Assembly (NCBI GenBank): GCA_017453255.1
Contig: JAFTKN010000010.1
Span: forward strand, 214,458-278,457
Reading direction: 5' to 3'
DNA: 64,000 nt
Source of the DNA: Clostridia bacterium
GTDB taxonomy: Bacteria; Bacillota; Clostridia; Oscillospirales; CAG-272
In this document: positions 27,501 through 34,637 of the stretch, piece by piece
Layout: every line of letters starts with the position of its first letter
Numbering within the stretch: the stretch's first letter is position 1
The notes under the pieces: generated by a model
Told to the model about the DNA's origin: nothing
Databases searched by the model: none
The model's input: the letters and a program-made list of their open reading frames with translations, nothing else
Translations under genes and position numbers: made by a program

Positions 27501-28992
27501 AGATGGACACGATATACCTTTTGAAACATTTCTTGGTTTCAAGGGAGATAAATCTCCTGATATTGATTTGAACTTCTCTGGTGTAGTTCAAGGCGAAGTT
27601 CATAAATACACTGAAAAGCTGTTTGGCAAAGAAAATGTATTTAGAGCTGGTACTGTTGGTGCAATTGCAACAAAAACTGCGATTGGATATATACTTAAAT
27701 ATCGTGATGAACACAAATATAATGTTAATCAAGCTGAAATTCAACGTATTGCTGGAATGTGTACAGGTGTTAAAAGAACAACAGGACAGCATCCAGGTGG
27801 AATTGTTGTTGTTCCAAAAGAATATGAAATATACGATTTTTGTCCTGTTCAGCACCCAGCTAATGATGCAAGTACAGGAATAATAACAACTCATTTCACG
27901 TTTGAATACTTGCATGATACATTATTGAAACTTGATGAGCTCGGTCATGATATGCCTACAAAGTATAAAATGATTGAAAAATATACCAATACATCTGTAC
28001 TAGATGTTCCAATGAATGACCCTCAGGTATATGAATTGTTTTTATCAACAAAACCTCTTGGGTCGGAAGATCTACTAAAGGATTTGAAATGCAAAGTTGG
28101 TACATACGGATTACCTGAGTTTGGAACGAAGTTTGTTCAACAAATGCTAGTTGATTCAAAACCACGGAATTTTTCAGACCTTTTGCAAATATCTGGATTG
28201 TCGCACGGAACAGATGTTTGGTTAGGTAATGCTCAGGATTTAATTAAAGCTGGTACTTGTACAATTTCAAACGTTGTTGGTACGCGCGATAGCATAATGC
28301 TTTATCTTATTTATAATGGTCTTGAAAAGGGAATAGCTTTTAAAATTATGGAAGATGTGCGAAAAGGAAAAGGCCTTACCGCAGAGTTTGAAAAAACAAT
28401 GCGTGATAATAAAATTCCAGATTGGTACATTTCTTCGTGCAAAAAAATTAAATATATGTTCCCAAAAGCGCATGCAGCCGCATATGTTATTTCAGCAATT
28501 AGACTTGGTTGGTACAAGGTCCATAGACCACTCGAATTTTATGCCGCATATTTAAGCGTTGCTCCTGGTGGCTTTGAGGCTTCTATGGTTGCTAATGGCA
28601 AAAGTGGTATTTTATTTAGAATTGATGAAATAGAAAAGAAGGGAAACGACGCAACTGCAAAAGAAAAAGAAACAGTTGTTGCGCTACAAATTGCATATGA
28701 ATGCTTAGCAAGAGGAATAGAGTTTCTTCCTGTTGATTTTACTAAATCAGATTCATTCAATTTTTTACCTGAAAATGGAAAAATTAGATTACCATTTTCT
28801 TCTATAGAAGGAATAGGAGAAAATGCCGCAATTAAAATTAAAGAAGCGCGCGAAAGTAATGAGGTATTTTCCGTTGAAGATTTTCAACAAAAAACCATGT
28901 TGACAAAGGCTGTTATGGAAATACTTGAGAATAATCATGTATTTGATAATCTTGCAAAGACAAATCAAATTTCGCTATTTGACATGTTATAA
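24553..28992 (+). CDS. polC: DNA polymerase III PolC-type alpha subunit
   Basis: Replicative polymerase of low-GC Gram-positives, with built-in proofreading. The 1479-residue protein has, in order, an N-terminal domain, an OB fold (about 230-345), a PHP domain split by the exonuclease (ELHLHTMMSEMDSTIDP near 360; ITDHGNVQA), and the DEDDh exonuclease with FDIETTGL near 457 and VAHNANFDIGF. The polymerase follows with LVGSRGSVGSSFVATMAG, the CX2C...CX2C zinc site CPNCCYS/CPHCN, GDKSPDIDLNFSG and GQHPGGIVVVP. Position after ispG is common in Clostridia. Ends at a strong terminator. Confidence 0.98.
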   Translation: MSKMTLAARFPKYSASDELINFMSNVVTATRVDKELRIIEVDILSESLIPKAILYRIEQEILVAYDLNRMRIYPQYPSNLFNSSYVDEIIKETCREASIGKGFFEDYSLECTREKILIKVPFIQGGIDLLGVGNTAKIIEKIIQREFDLNIPVSIVQREDYARNIKMFEEEKLSFLKKALDLQSSAKKEKIKEESKEDIHLNDYKKTNSFVEAEAVVERNGDIIHCGNTYFDVSVKEYVTGGEFEIDKVVPIRNITYEMHDIVVLGSVFDVSDRSFRGKNGSMTTINIGLTDKDSSIFVKSIVKEELAKEVLSCFKIGESYAIRGNVKINEKDGETYIDYLDVYKINSLKRIDNAPEKRVELHLHTMMSEMDSTIDPTEIVKLAKSWGHKAVAITDHGNVQAFPPVMLAAEKAGMNIIYGMEAYFVNDIEARSGGSNTSKVVYGNLNCDLTDEFCVFDIETTGLSAEEDRITEIGAIIIKDGQVVDRYNTFVNPEKTIPKNIIELTGITNEMVKDARLINEVLPEFLSFINGRILVAHNANFDIGFIRAASRRLAIDFNPTYIDTLALSRYINPDLKKHKLNVLADYYKLGNFNHHRACDDAEMLGQILSCMFNKLEYEGISSVKELLSATLHESDKIDLKKLETYHQIILVKNRIGLKNLYKLVSEGFIKKENFYKKPRVLKSRLNELREGLIIGSACEAGELFKGIIDGLDDEQLEEIASFYDYLEIQPICNNMFLVHEGQATVEDLKRYNKKIIEIGEKLNKLVVATCDAHFINKEDEIGRKILLSYKKMKDADKDTGIYFRTTDEMLKEFEYLGKEKAYEIVVTNTNLIADMIQYDDIRPFPKGTFTPKMDGAEEKLQKMCWERAKKMYEFNGEVPNVVSERLSKELSSIIQNGFAVLYVIAQMLVEYSESLGYLVGSRGSVGSSFVATMAGISEVNPLQPHYRCPNCCYSEFITDGSVGSGFDLPDKNCPHCNTKMYQDGHDIPFETFLGFKGDKSPDIDLNFSGVVQGEVHKYTEKLFGKENVFRAGTVGAIATKTAIGYILKYRDEHKYNVNQAEIQRIAGMCTGVKRTTGQHPGGIVVVPKEYEIYDFCPVQHPANDASTGIITTHFTFEYLHDTLLKLDELGHDMPTKYKMIEKYTNTSVLDVPMNDPQVYELFLSTKPLGSEDLLKDLKCKVGTYGLPEFGTKFVQQMLVDSKPRNFSDLLQISGLSHGTDVWLGNAQDLIKAGTCTISNVVGTRDSIMLYLIYNGLEKGIAFKIMEDVRKGKGLTAEFEKTMRDNKIPDWYISSCKKIKYMFPKAHAAAYVISAIRLGWYKVHRPLEFYAAYLSVAPGGFEASMVANGKSGILFRIDEIEKKGNDATAKEKETVVALQIAYECLARGIEFLPVDFTKSDSFNFLPENGKIRLPFSSIEGIGENAAIKIKEARESNEVFSVEDFQQKTMLTKAVMEILENNHVFDNLAKTNQISLFDML

Positions 28993-28994
28993 AA

Positions 28995-29025
28995 AATAAC
29001 CTTGCATTTTGCAAGGTTATTTTTA
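28995..29025 (+). terminator. Bidirectional intrinsic terminator after polC
   Basis: A 12-bp stem AATAACCTTGCA/TGCAAGGTTATT around TTT with T-rich flank on the plus strand and A-rich flank (T-rich on minus) on the other side. It separates polC from the convergent gene ending at 29027. Confidence 0.92.
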
Positions 29026-29026
29026 T

Positions 29027-29749
29027 TTACTTTTTTGAAATATTATAGATATCGTTCTTAACAGAATTTGATGAAATGCAGGTTAGTGAATTAAATATAA
29101 AGTCATATTTTTTATTTTCATCAAAAACAATGTGATTATCTATTTTGAGTATTTTAGATATGTCACTATATTTTGCTTCCGTGAAATGAATATGAGAGTA
29201 TAAAATCAATACTTTCTTATCGTTATATTCTATAAAATTAATTTCAGAATCATTAGAGAATTGTTCTAATAACATGTTAAATGTATCTATAATTTTTATG
29301 TCGTGATCAAATATAGTTACATCTTCTAAATTAATGTCAGAAATATATATACCTTTACAATTAATATATTCATCGTCTTTTTTCAATACTTTTATAATAT
29401 ATTCAAGTGAATATGAGGGATTGAGGTAATTATATTCGATTGGGAATTTAAAATCTTTAATTGCCTCCCCATAGGGAGATATATAAATGAAATGAAAATA
29501 TTTTCCTCTTTTTTCAATATAGATTATATACACATCAGAATTAATTGAATATTGAAAATATGCGTTTCTAAGGTTTGGTTTCGACTCGGAAATAATCAAT
29601 CCTTGGGCTATTAGCTCGTTTAAAATTTGGCTGACTGTGCCTGAAGCAAGTCCTGTTTTTTCGATAATTGATGAGGCAGTACGACAATTGTTTTGTATCG
29701 CATCAAAAACACTAATACAGTTTTTATGATGAAGATCTAATAAATTCAT
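29027..29749 (-). CDS. Winged-helix regulator with a reduced ROK-like domain
   Basis: The 240-residue protein starts like ROK/NagC-XylR repressors: NCISVFDAIQNNCRTASSIIE, then SGTVSQILNELIAQGLI, a winged helix over about residues 8-65. After that it follows the ROK layout (Y-I-I-Y-I-E-K at the first strand, ISPYGEAIKDF, then an IKGIYISD-like KGIYISDIN strand). However, the phosphate-binding DxGxT, the second half of the sugar kinase fold and the zinc cysteine motif are all absent, so no kinase activity is expected. Family placement is an inference from pattern. SD GGAGG precedes the ATG and the gene has its own promoter. It is divergent from the carrier protein gene at 29872. Confidence 0.6.
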   Translation of the reverse strand: MNLLDLHHKNCISVFDAIQNNCRTASSIIEKTGLASGTVSQILNELIAQGLIISESKPNLRNAYFQYSINSDVYIIYIEKRGKYFHFIYISPYGEAIKDFKFPIEYNYLNPSYSLEYIIKVLKKDDEYINCKGIYISDINLEDVTIFDHDIKIIDTFNMLLEQFSNDSEINFIEYNDKKVLILYSHIHFTEAKYSDISKILKIDNHIVFDENKKYDFIFNSLTCISSNSVKNDIYNISKK

Positions 29750-29769
29750 TACAACACCTCCTTTTTTGA

Positions 29770-29798
29770 ATTATAAATAATAATTAAATAAAAGTCAA
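29770..29798 (-). promoter_or_regulatory. Promoter of the ROK-like regulator
   Basis: On the minus strand TTGACT (29798-29793), 17 nt, TATAAT (29775-29770). Confidence 0.8.
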
Positions 29799-29814
29799 TA
29801 AAATTAACAAAAAA

Positions 29815-29845
29815 TCTTGAAAACACAAGAGAATTCGATTATAAT
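29815..29845 (+). promoter_or_regulatory. Promoter of the acyl carrier protein gene with an inverted repeat on the -35
   Basis: TTGAAA (29817-29822), 17 nt, TATAAT (29840-29845). The -35 lies inside TCTTG-N6-CAAGA (29815-29830), a possible operator for the divergent regulator. Confidence 0.75.
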
Positions 29846-29871
29846 GTAATCAAGGCAATCTTTGGAGGTTT

Positions 29872-30099
29872 ATGATGTTAGAAAAAATTATTGAAATTAT
29901 TTCAAGCTATGCCAAAATAGAAGTTTCGCTTATAAATGATGAGACAAATATTTTAGAGTTAGATGTTGATTCTTTAACAATACTTAAAATTATAATGGAT
30001 GTTGAACAAACCTTTAGCATAAGATTTGAAGATGAAGAAATAGTTGACATAAGAACTGCTAAAGATATTGAAAATATTGTATTTAGAAAAATTGTTTAA
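29872..30099 (+). CDS. acpP: Acyl carrier protein
   Basis: Carries acyl chains on a 4'-phosphopantetheine arm. The 75-residue protein has the attachment serine in LELDVDSLTILKIIMDVEQ (S39-type DSL), and the acidic helix 2-3 region FSIRFEDEEIVDIRTAKDIE. Length is typical. Two starts are possible, ATG 29872 or ATG 29875, after SD TTTGGAGG. It stands alone with its own promoter and terminator, away from plsX and from any fab genes in the window. It could be the main fatty-acid ACP or a specialised carrier; sequence alone does not decide. Confidence 0.9.
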   Translation: MMLEKIIEIISSYAKIEVSLINDETNILELDVDSLTILKIIMDVEQTFSIRFEDEEIVDIRTAKDIENIVFRKIV

Positions 30100-30105
30100 A
30101 AATGG

Positions 30106-30132
30106 GCACTATTTATAAAATAGTGCTTTTTT
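30106..30132 (+). terminator. Intrinsic terminator of acpP
   Basis: GCACTATTT/AAATAGTGC 9-bp stem with ATA loop, followed by six T. Confidence 0.9.
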
Positions 30133-30143
30133 ATTTAATTTTT

Positions 30144-30185
30144 TTGTCAAATAATGTTGACAAACATATTAGACAAGTGTATAAT
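30144..30185 (+). promoter_or_regulatory. Promoter of the BlaI-like gene with an overlapping palindrome
   Basis: TTGACA (30157-30162), 17 nt, TATAAT (30180-30185). TTGTCAA (30144-30150) and TTGACAA (30157-30163) form an inverted repeat with a 6-nt spacer that covers the -35. A further TAGACAA (30170-30176) repeats part of the arm. This is a plausible auto-operator. Confidence 0.75.
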
Positions 30186-30219
30186 ATAAAAGCGTCACAA
30201 ATTAAAAGGGGAATATGAT

Positions 30220-30597
30220 ATGGACATTATAAGAAAGTTGCCGGAAGCAGAGTTCGATGTGATGGTCGCTCTTTGGGATTGTAAGCAATCGCCGGTTAAT
30301 ACAGCTTATCTTATGGAAAATATCGGAAAGCAAAAAGGTTGGAAAGCTCCTACACTTTTATCATTTCTATCACGACTTGAAGAAAGAGGCTTTATCCATT
30401 CTGAAAAAAAGGGAAAAGAGCGTTATTATTATACAGATGCAAATAAAGATGAGTATATTCGTAATGTAACCTTTGATTTTTTGGAAAGATATCATTCTGG
30501 TTCATTTGTAAAAATGATGGATTTACTTTATGGCAAGAATTCACTTTCCTCAAAGGAGTTAGATGAAATGCTTAAGTGGCTGCAACAACAATACTAA
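30220..30597 (+). CDS. BlaI/MecI/CopY-family transcriptional repressor
   Basis: Winged-helix repressor of 125 residues: LPEAEFDVMVALWDC at the start, TAYLMENIGKQKGWKAPTLLS recognition region, and FLSRLEERGFIHSEKKGKERYYY wing, followed by a helical dimerisation tail ending SSKELDEMLKWLQQQ. In the family, induction comes by cleavage through a BlaR1/MecR1 sensor or by copper (CopY). No M56 sensor protease, beta-lactamase or copper ATPase gene is adjacent, and no CxC copper motif is seen at the C-terminus. Its targets are unknown. The gene is monocistronic, with its own promoter and terminator. Confidence 0.88.
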   Translation: MDIIRKLPEAEFDVMVALWDCKQSPVNTAYLMENIGKQKGWKAPTLLSFLSRLEERGFIHSEKKGKERYYYTDANKDEYIRNVTFDFLERYHSGSFVKMMDLLYGKNSLSSKELDEMLKWLQQQY

Positions 30598-30650
30598 GAT
30601 GATCCGATATATAAATTCGTAGGGTAACCTAAATACGAGTTTAATAATTT

Positions 30651-30676
30651 AGAACCTTAAATTAGGTTCTTTTTTA
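30651..30676 (+). terminator. Intrinsic terminator of the BlaI-like gene
   Basis: AGAACCT/AGGTTCT 7-bp stem with 6-nt loop, followed by TTTTTA. Confidence 0.85.
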
Positions 30677-30684
30677 TTTTTCTA

Positions 30685-30713
30685 TTTAATTTTTTATAAG
30701 AATATGTTATAAT
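30685..30713 (+). promoter_or_regulatory. Probable promoter for ispD-ispF
   Basis: TATAAT (30708-30713) with a weak TTTAAT -35 (30685-30690) at 17-nt spacing, 29 nt before ispD. Confidence 0.55.
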
Positions 30714-30741
30714 ATAAAAAAACACAAAAGGATTTATTTAT

Positions 30742-31491
30742 ATGTTCAATCTATTTGCGAAAATAAGTGGTTTATTTAAGCCTAAAAAAAGTGGAGATGT
30801 TTCCGCCGTCATTCTTTGTGCTGGTAATTCAACAAGATTTTCAAATGAGAAAGAGAACAAACAATTATATAATATTAATGGTAAATGTGTTATTTCTCAT
30901 ACTATTGAAGCGTTTCAAAATTGTCCAGCAATAAGAGAGATAATTTTAGTAGTACGTAGAGAAGATGCAGAGGAATATAATAAATTAGTATGCTTGAATA
31001 ACTATTTTAAGGTTGAATGTATTGTTATAGGTGGTGAGACACGCCAAATATCAGCAATGCGAGGCTTTAAGCATATTTCTGATAAATGTAAATATGTTGC
31101 TATACATGATGGAGCACGTTGCTTGGTTACTCCTGAAATTATTGATAGTGTGATATATGAAGCAAAGATTCATGATGCTGCATCAGCTGCAACCTTGGTT
31201 AATGATACAGTTAAAATAACTGATGAGGACGGAATTGTGTCAAAAACAATTAGTCGTGAAAATATGTGGAATGTTCAAACACCACAAATATTCAACAAAG
31301 ATTTATATACATTATGTATTGAAAACGCAAAAGAAAAATCTATTACTGTAACTGATGATTGTATGTTGATCGAGGCATATGGCCATAAAGTTAAGCTTGT
31401 TGAAACAAGTAAAACAAATATTAAAATTACTTTTAAAGAGGATGTATATTTAGCTGAGGCAATTTTAAAATCGAGGGAGATAAAGAAATGA
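30742..31491 (+). CDS. ispD: 2-C-methyl-D-erythritol 4-phosphate cytidylyltransferase
   Basis: Third MEP pathway enzyme. The 249-residue protein has the nucleotide-binding [11 protein letters not shown] and the following [10 protein letters not shown] block, [10 protein letters not shown], and [10 protein letters not shown] plus [14 protein letters not shown]. The glycine-rich loop is less regular than the family GxGxR. About 18 extra residues ([18 protein letters not shown]) come before the first strand; the AAGGA ribosome site supports this ATG. The stop overlaps ispF (ATGA). Confidence 0.94.
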   Translation: MFNLFAKISGLFKPKKSGDVSAVILCAGNSTRFSNEKENKQLYNINGKCVISHTIEAFQNCPAIREIILVVRREDAEEYNKLVCLNNYFKVECIVIGGETRQISAMRGFKHISDKCKYVAIHDGARCLVTPEIIDSVIYEAKIHDAASAATLVNDTVKITDEDGIVSKTISRENMWNVQTPQIFNKDLYTLCIENAKEKSITVTDDCMLIEAYGHKVKLVETSKTNIKITFKEDVYLAEAILKSREIKK

Positions 31492-31961
31492 GAATAGGTC
31501 ATGGATATGATGTTCATCGTTTGATTAACGGAAACAGCATTACTATAGGTGGAGTTAGTATTCCTTATACCAAAACTTTACTTGCTCACTCTGATGGTGA
31601 TGTGCTTCTTCATGCTATTTGTGATGCGCTTTTAGGAGCAGCAGGTCTTCATGATATTGGATATCATTTTCCTGACACTGATAACAAATATAAAAATATA
31701 AGCAGTATAGAGCTTCTCAAATCTGTTAACTCACTTTTATACAATAAAAACTATTCGATTGTTAATATTGACTGTACAATAATTGCACAAGCACCTAAAA
31801 TGATGAATTATATTAACCAGATGATTACTAACATAGCGCACGCATTAAATTTAGCTGAGGATTGCATAAATATAAAGGCTACCACAGAAGAAAAGCTTGG
31901 ATTTACAGGTCGCTATGAAGGAATTAGTGCTCATGCAGTTTGTTTAATTTCGAAAAAGTAG
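31488..31961 (+). CDS. ispF: 2-C-methyl-D-erythritol 2,4-cyclodiphosphate synthase
   Basis: Fifth MEP pathway enzyme, zinc dependent. The 157-residue protein has metal ligands in [10 protein letters not shown], and [21 protein letters not shown]. Also [13 protein letters not shown] and the C-terminal [17 protein letters not shown]. It is translationally coupled to ispD. IspE is not in the window. Confidence 0.97.
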   Translation: MRIGHGYDVHRLINGNSITIGGVSIPYTKTLLAHSDGDVLLHAICDALLGAAGLHDIGYHFPDTDNKYKNISSIELLKSVNSLLYNKNYSIVNIDCTIIAQAPKMMNYINQMITNIAHALNLAEDCINIKATTEEKLGFTGRYEGISAHAVCLISKK

Positions 31962-32015
31962 TAAGATACAATCATATACTGCTATTATTTTAAATGTCTT
32001 TTCTTACTACCTTTT
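31958..32015 (+). other. Long-loop stem after ispF
   Basis: GTAGTAAGA (31958-31966) at the ispF stop can pair with TCTTACTAC (32002-32010), followed by CTTTT. The loop is 35 nt, so it is a weak terminator candidate at best. Confidence 0.35.
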
Positions 32016-32077
32016 CGCTTTCTTTATTTACATAATATACAATTTTTTAATAAATGTCACTGTTTTACGAGGTAATT

Positions 32078-32725
32078 ATGAAAACTATATCTCCTTCTAT
32101 ATTAGCAGCAGATATGCTGAATTTAGGCGAAGAAATTAAAAAAATTGAACTTTCAGGTGCGAAATATGTTCATATTGATGTGATGGACGGCATTTTTGTA
32201 CCGAATATTAGTTATGGCATGCCGATTGTAACGGCTGTAAGAAAAGCTACTGAATTAGTTTTAGATGTCCATTTGATGATTACTCAGCCTGAACGTTATA
32301 TCGAACAATTTATTCAATGCGGTGCAGATATAATTACATTTCATGTTGAATCAACAACACATGATGAGATTTTAAAATCAATAGATATAATACACAAACG
32401 CGGTAAAAAGGTAGGTCTTTCGATAAAGCCAAATACTGAAGTTGACACAATATTACCGTATATTAATTTGATTGACCAGGTACTAGTAATGACTGTTGAA
32501 CCTGGATTTGGAGGACAAAGCTTTATTTTTGATACAATGAAAAAAGTTTCTAAAATTAAAGATATTATTATTTCAAAAGATTATTCGATTGATATTGAAG
32601 TTGATGGGGGTGTAAATTCTAATACATTATTGGTTGCGCAGGAGAGTGGAGCTAATATTTTTGTGCTTGGTACTGCTTTCTTTAAATGTGATAATCCATG
32701 CGAATTTACTAACTTATTGAAATGA
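32078..32725 (+). CDS. rpe: Ribulose-phosphate 3-epimerase
   Basis: Interconverts ribulose 5-phosphate and xylulose 5-phosphate. I place the start at ATG 32078, which follows GAGG at about 32069; the in-frame ATG at 32054 would add eight atypical residues with no ribosome site. The 215-residue TIM barrel has ISPSILAADMLNLGEEI, HIDVMDGIFVPNIS (metal site), DVHLMITQPERYI, MTVEPGFGGQSFI and EVDGGVNSNT. The vanZ-like gene overlaps its end by 4 nt. Confidence 0.96.
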   Translation: MKTISPSILAADMLNLGEEIKKIELSGAKYVHIDVMDGIFVPNISYGMPIVTAVRKATELVLDVHLMITQPERYIEQFIQCGADIITFHVESTTHDEILKSIDIIHKRGKKVGLSIKPNTEVDTILPYINLIDQVLVMTVEPGFGGQSFIFDTMKKVSKIKDIIISKDYSIDIEVDGGVNSNTLLVAQESGANIFVLGTAFFKCDNPCEFTNLLK

Positions 32726-33204
32726 GTAAAAACAAAAAAATAATTGTCGTTTTATCTTGGCTCACAGTCGTTATTTCTATGCTTATGATTTTTTCATTAT
32801 CAATGCAAAATGCTGAAACTTCTGGAGAAACAAGCAAATCGCAAGTTGAGAGTATTTTAAATGCTTTTTTAGGAAAAGAAAATGTTACCGAAGAAATGGT
32901 TCAATCATTTCAGTTGCCAATGAGAAAAATTGCTCATTTTGGCATATACATGCTTTTGGGATATGCTTTATCAAACGCTATCTCCTTAACCTTTAGTATT
33001 AAATATAGTGCCATGTCAATTTTTGGAGCTTTTGTCTATGCAAATTTTGACGAATACATTGTACAAAATATTTCTGATGGGCGTGGTCCAAGCTTTATTG
33101 ATGTACTGATTGATACAAGTGGTGCTATTGTTGGTTTCTTATTGTATTTAACTCTAATTTTCTTAAATAACAGAATAAAAGCACGAAAAAAGCAACAGGT
33201 TTAA
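32722..33204 (+). CDS. VanZ-family membrane protein
   Basis: Small integral membrane protein of 160 residues with about four hydrophobic segments. The conserved family blocks are MRKIAHFGIYMLLGYAL (about residues 68-84) and DEYIVQNISDGRGPSFIDVLIDT. The first segment, followed by SLSMQNAETSGETS, is also typical. VanZ gives low-level teicoplanin resistance in enterococci, but most family members have no known role and resistance cannot be inferred here. It overlaps rpe and ends inside a strong terminator. Confidence 0.9.
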   Translation: MSKNKKIIVVLSWLTVVISMLMIFSLSMQNAETSGETSKSQVESILNAFLGKENVTEEMVQSFQLPMRKIAHFGIYMLLGYALSNAISLTFSIKYSAMSIFGAFVYANFDEYIVQNISDGRGPSFIDVLIDTSGAIVGFLLYLTLIFLNNRIKARKKQQV

Positions 33205-33221
33205 ATTCCTGTTGCTTTTAT
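33190..33221 (+). terminator. Terminator at the end of the vanZ-like gene
   Basis: AAGCAACAGG/CCTGTTGCTT 10-bp stem with an 8-nt loop, followed by TTTTAT. The stem overlaps the stop codon. The A-run on the left allows it to work for the convergent minus-strand gene too. Confidence 0.9.
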
Positions 33222-34357
33222 ATTTTGTTTGAAATAATTATCTCCATTAAAGCATCATACAATGAATATATATCAAGCTTTGTGTTAAATATGCTAATGC
33301 CAACTCTTATCGCCCCATTTTTACCTGTTGAAAGTTTTCTGTGTGCAAGAGGAGAGCAATGAAATCCATCTCTAACGCAAATATTTAAGTTATCAAGCTG
33401 TGATGCAACCTTTTGTGAAGAAATATTATTAATATTAAACATTAAAGTGTTTCCGTTGTAGTCATTCATAGCATAGATTTTAATTTTTTCATTAGTTTTT
33501 AAGAGATCTAACAGCAATTTATATAATGTCTCTTCATGGTTGCGAATTTTATCAATTGTTAGTGTATTTATCCATTTCAAAGAAGCAGAAAGGCCAACAA
33601 TTGAAGGTGTAGGCATTGTACCTGCTTCGTGCATTTCTGGTAAATATTCAGGCATATTTTGGTTAAATGAGTCGATTCCTGTACCACCTTCTATAATTGT
33701 TTTCTTTGGAATTATTTCATTAAATAAAATAAATCCAACACCTTGAGGTCCATACAAGCCTTTGTGCCCAGGGACACAAAGTGCGTTAATTCCCATTTGT
33801 TTTACGTCAATATCATATATACCAGCACTTTGAGCAGCATCAACAATAAAAATTATTTGATTTTCTCGGCAAAAACTACCAATTTCTTTAATTGGTAATT
33901 TTCTACAACCAACATTAGATGCATGTGTACAAACAAGCATTTTTGTATTTTTTTTGATCTTTTTCTTGATGTTGTTTATAATTTGCTCATTGGTACCATC
34001 ACTATCAAATGTGTCATAAATGCAGTTATTGTTTTTGCACAACGAATATATTGGACGAAGCACAGAATTGTGTTCTATATCACTTAAGAGAATATGAGAA
34101 TTATCTATTGCTAGCGATTTTATTGCAAAATTTAATGCATAGGTTGTGTTTAAAGTGAAAACAACGTTTTCCATATCACCATTGAAAAAATTTGCTATTA
34201 ATTCGCGAGTTTCGAATATTTTTTCTGAACTTATAGCAGATAACTTGTGAGAACTTCTGCCAGCGTTACCACATTCATGTTTAACAAAATTATACATAGC
34301 TTCATTAACGCAATTTGGCTTTGGAAAAGTAGTTGCGGCATTGTCTAAATAAATCAT
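33218..34357 (-). CDS. Cysteine desulfurase-family aminotransferase (class V)
   Basis: PLP enzyme expected to release sulfur or selenium from cysteine or selenocysteine. The 379-residue protein has the N-terminal IYLDNAATTFPKP, the PLP aspartate and lysine in IFIVDAAQSAG and VPGHKGLYGPQGVGF, and the catalytic cysteine in VRDGFHCSPLAH. The RDGFHCSPLAH form points to the EF2568-like subgroup rather than IscS or SufS, and no iron-sulfur scaffold gene is nearby. Upstream at 12 nt is a DUF3343 gene, the usual partner of this subgroup. The likely role is sulfur or selenium delivery; the acceptor is unknown. Confidence 0.88.
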   Translation of the reverse strand: MIYLDNAATTFPKPNCVNEAMYNFVKHECGNAGRSSHKLSAISSEKIFETRELIANFFNGDMENVVFTLNTTYALNFAIKSLAIDNSHILLSDIEHNSVLRPIYSLCKNNNCIYDTFDSDGTNEQIINNIKKKIKKNTKMLVCTHASNVGCRKLPIKEIGSFCRENQIIFIVDAAQSAGIYDIDVKQMGINALCVPGHKGLYGPQGVGFILFNEIIPKKTIIEGGTGIDSFNQNMPEYLPEMHEAGTMPTPSIVGLSASLKWINTLTIDKIRNHEETLYKLLLDLLKTNEKIKIYAMNDYNGNTLMFNINNISSQKVASQLDNLNICVRDGFHCSPLAHRKLSTGKNGAIRVGISIFNTKLDIYSLYDALMEIIISNKI

Positions 34358-34368
34358 TTCGAATATAC

Positions 34369-34575
34369 CTATATTTCGACATAGTCAATATTATTTTGAT
34401 TTAATATGGTTTTAACATAATATAGTCTTTCGCACTGAAAGCTTATACCATAAGAGCATCCATGCTTTGTTTTTTGAGGCTCTAATCTTATAATTTCAAC
34501 GTTCATTCCATAATTGCGTAATATGTTGCGTACTTTTTGAGCATAAGTGTTTGATTTTAATGAAATAATGCACAT
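34369..34575 (-). CDS. DUF3343 protein (putative Se/S carrier)
   Basis: A 68-residue protein of the DUF3343 family. The start MCIISLKSNTYAQKVRNIL and the glycine-cysteine loop TKHGCSYGISF with one conserved cysteine (about residue 41) resemble proteins named putative Se/S carriers. SD AAGGAGG precedes the ATG. It is directly upstream of the cysteine desulfurase on the same strand, so a persulfide or selenide relay from one to the other is a reasonable inference. Confidence 0.8.
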   Translation of the reverse strand: MCIISLKSNTYAQKVRNILRNYGMNVEIIRLEPQKTKHGCSYGISFQCERLYYVKTILNQNNIDYVEI

Positions 34576-34606
34576 TTTTCCTCCTTATACACTAATATTA
34601 TAATAT

Positions 34607-34637
34607 GCAAAAAGACCGTTTTTGCAAACGGTCTTTA
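34607..34637 (-). terminator. Intrinsic terminator of mgtE
   Basis: Stem AAAGACCGTTT/AAACGGTCTTT (34611-34621 and 34626-34636) with a 4-nt loop; the plus-strand A-run on the left is the T-run on minus. Confidence 0.9.

Noticed and set aside
27379-27915. 178-residue antisense ORF inside polC
   Set aside because: Opposite the polymerase domain of PolC, with no ribosome site; composition is that of a reversed coding frame.
32722-33204. Glycopeptide resistance determinant (VanZ)
   Set aside because: VanZ-family proteins are common in Firmicutes without resistance, and no vanHAX genes are present.
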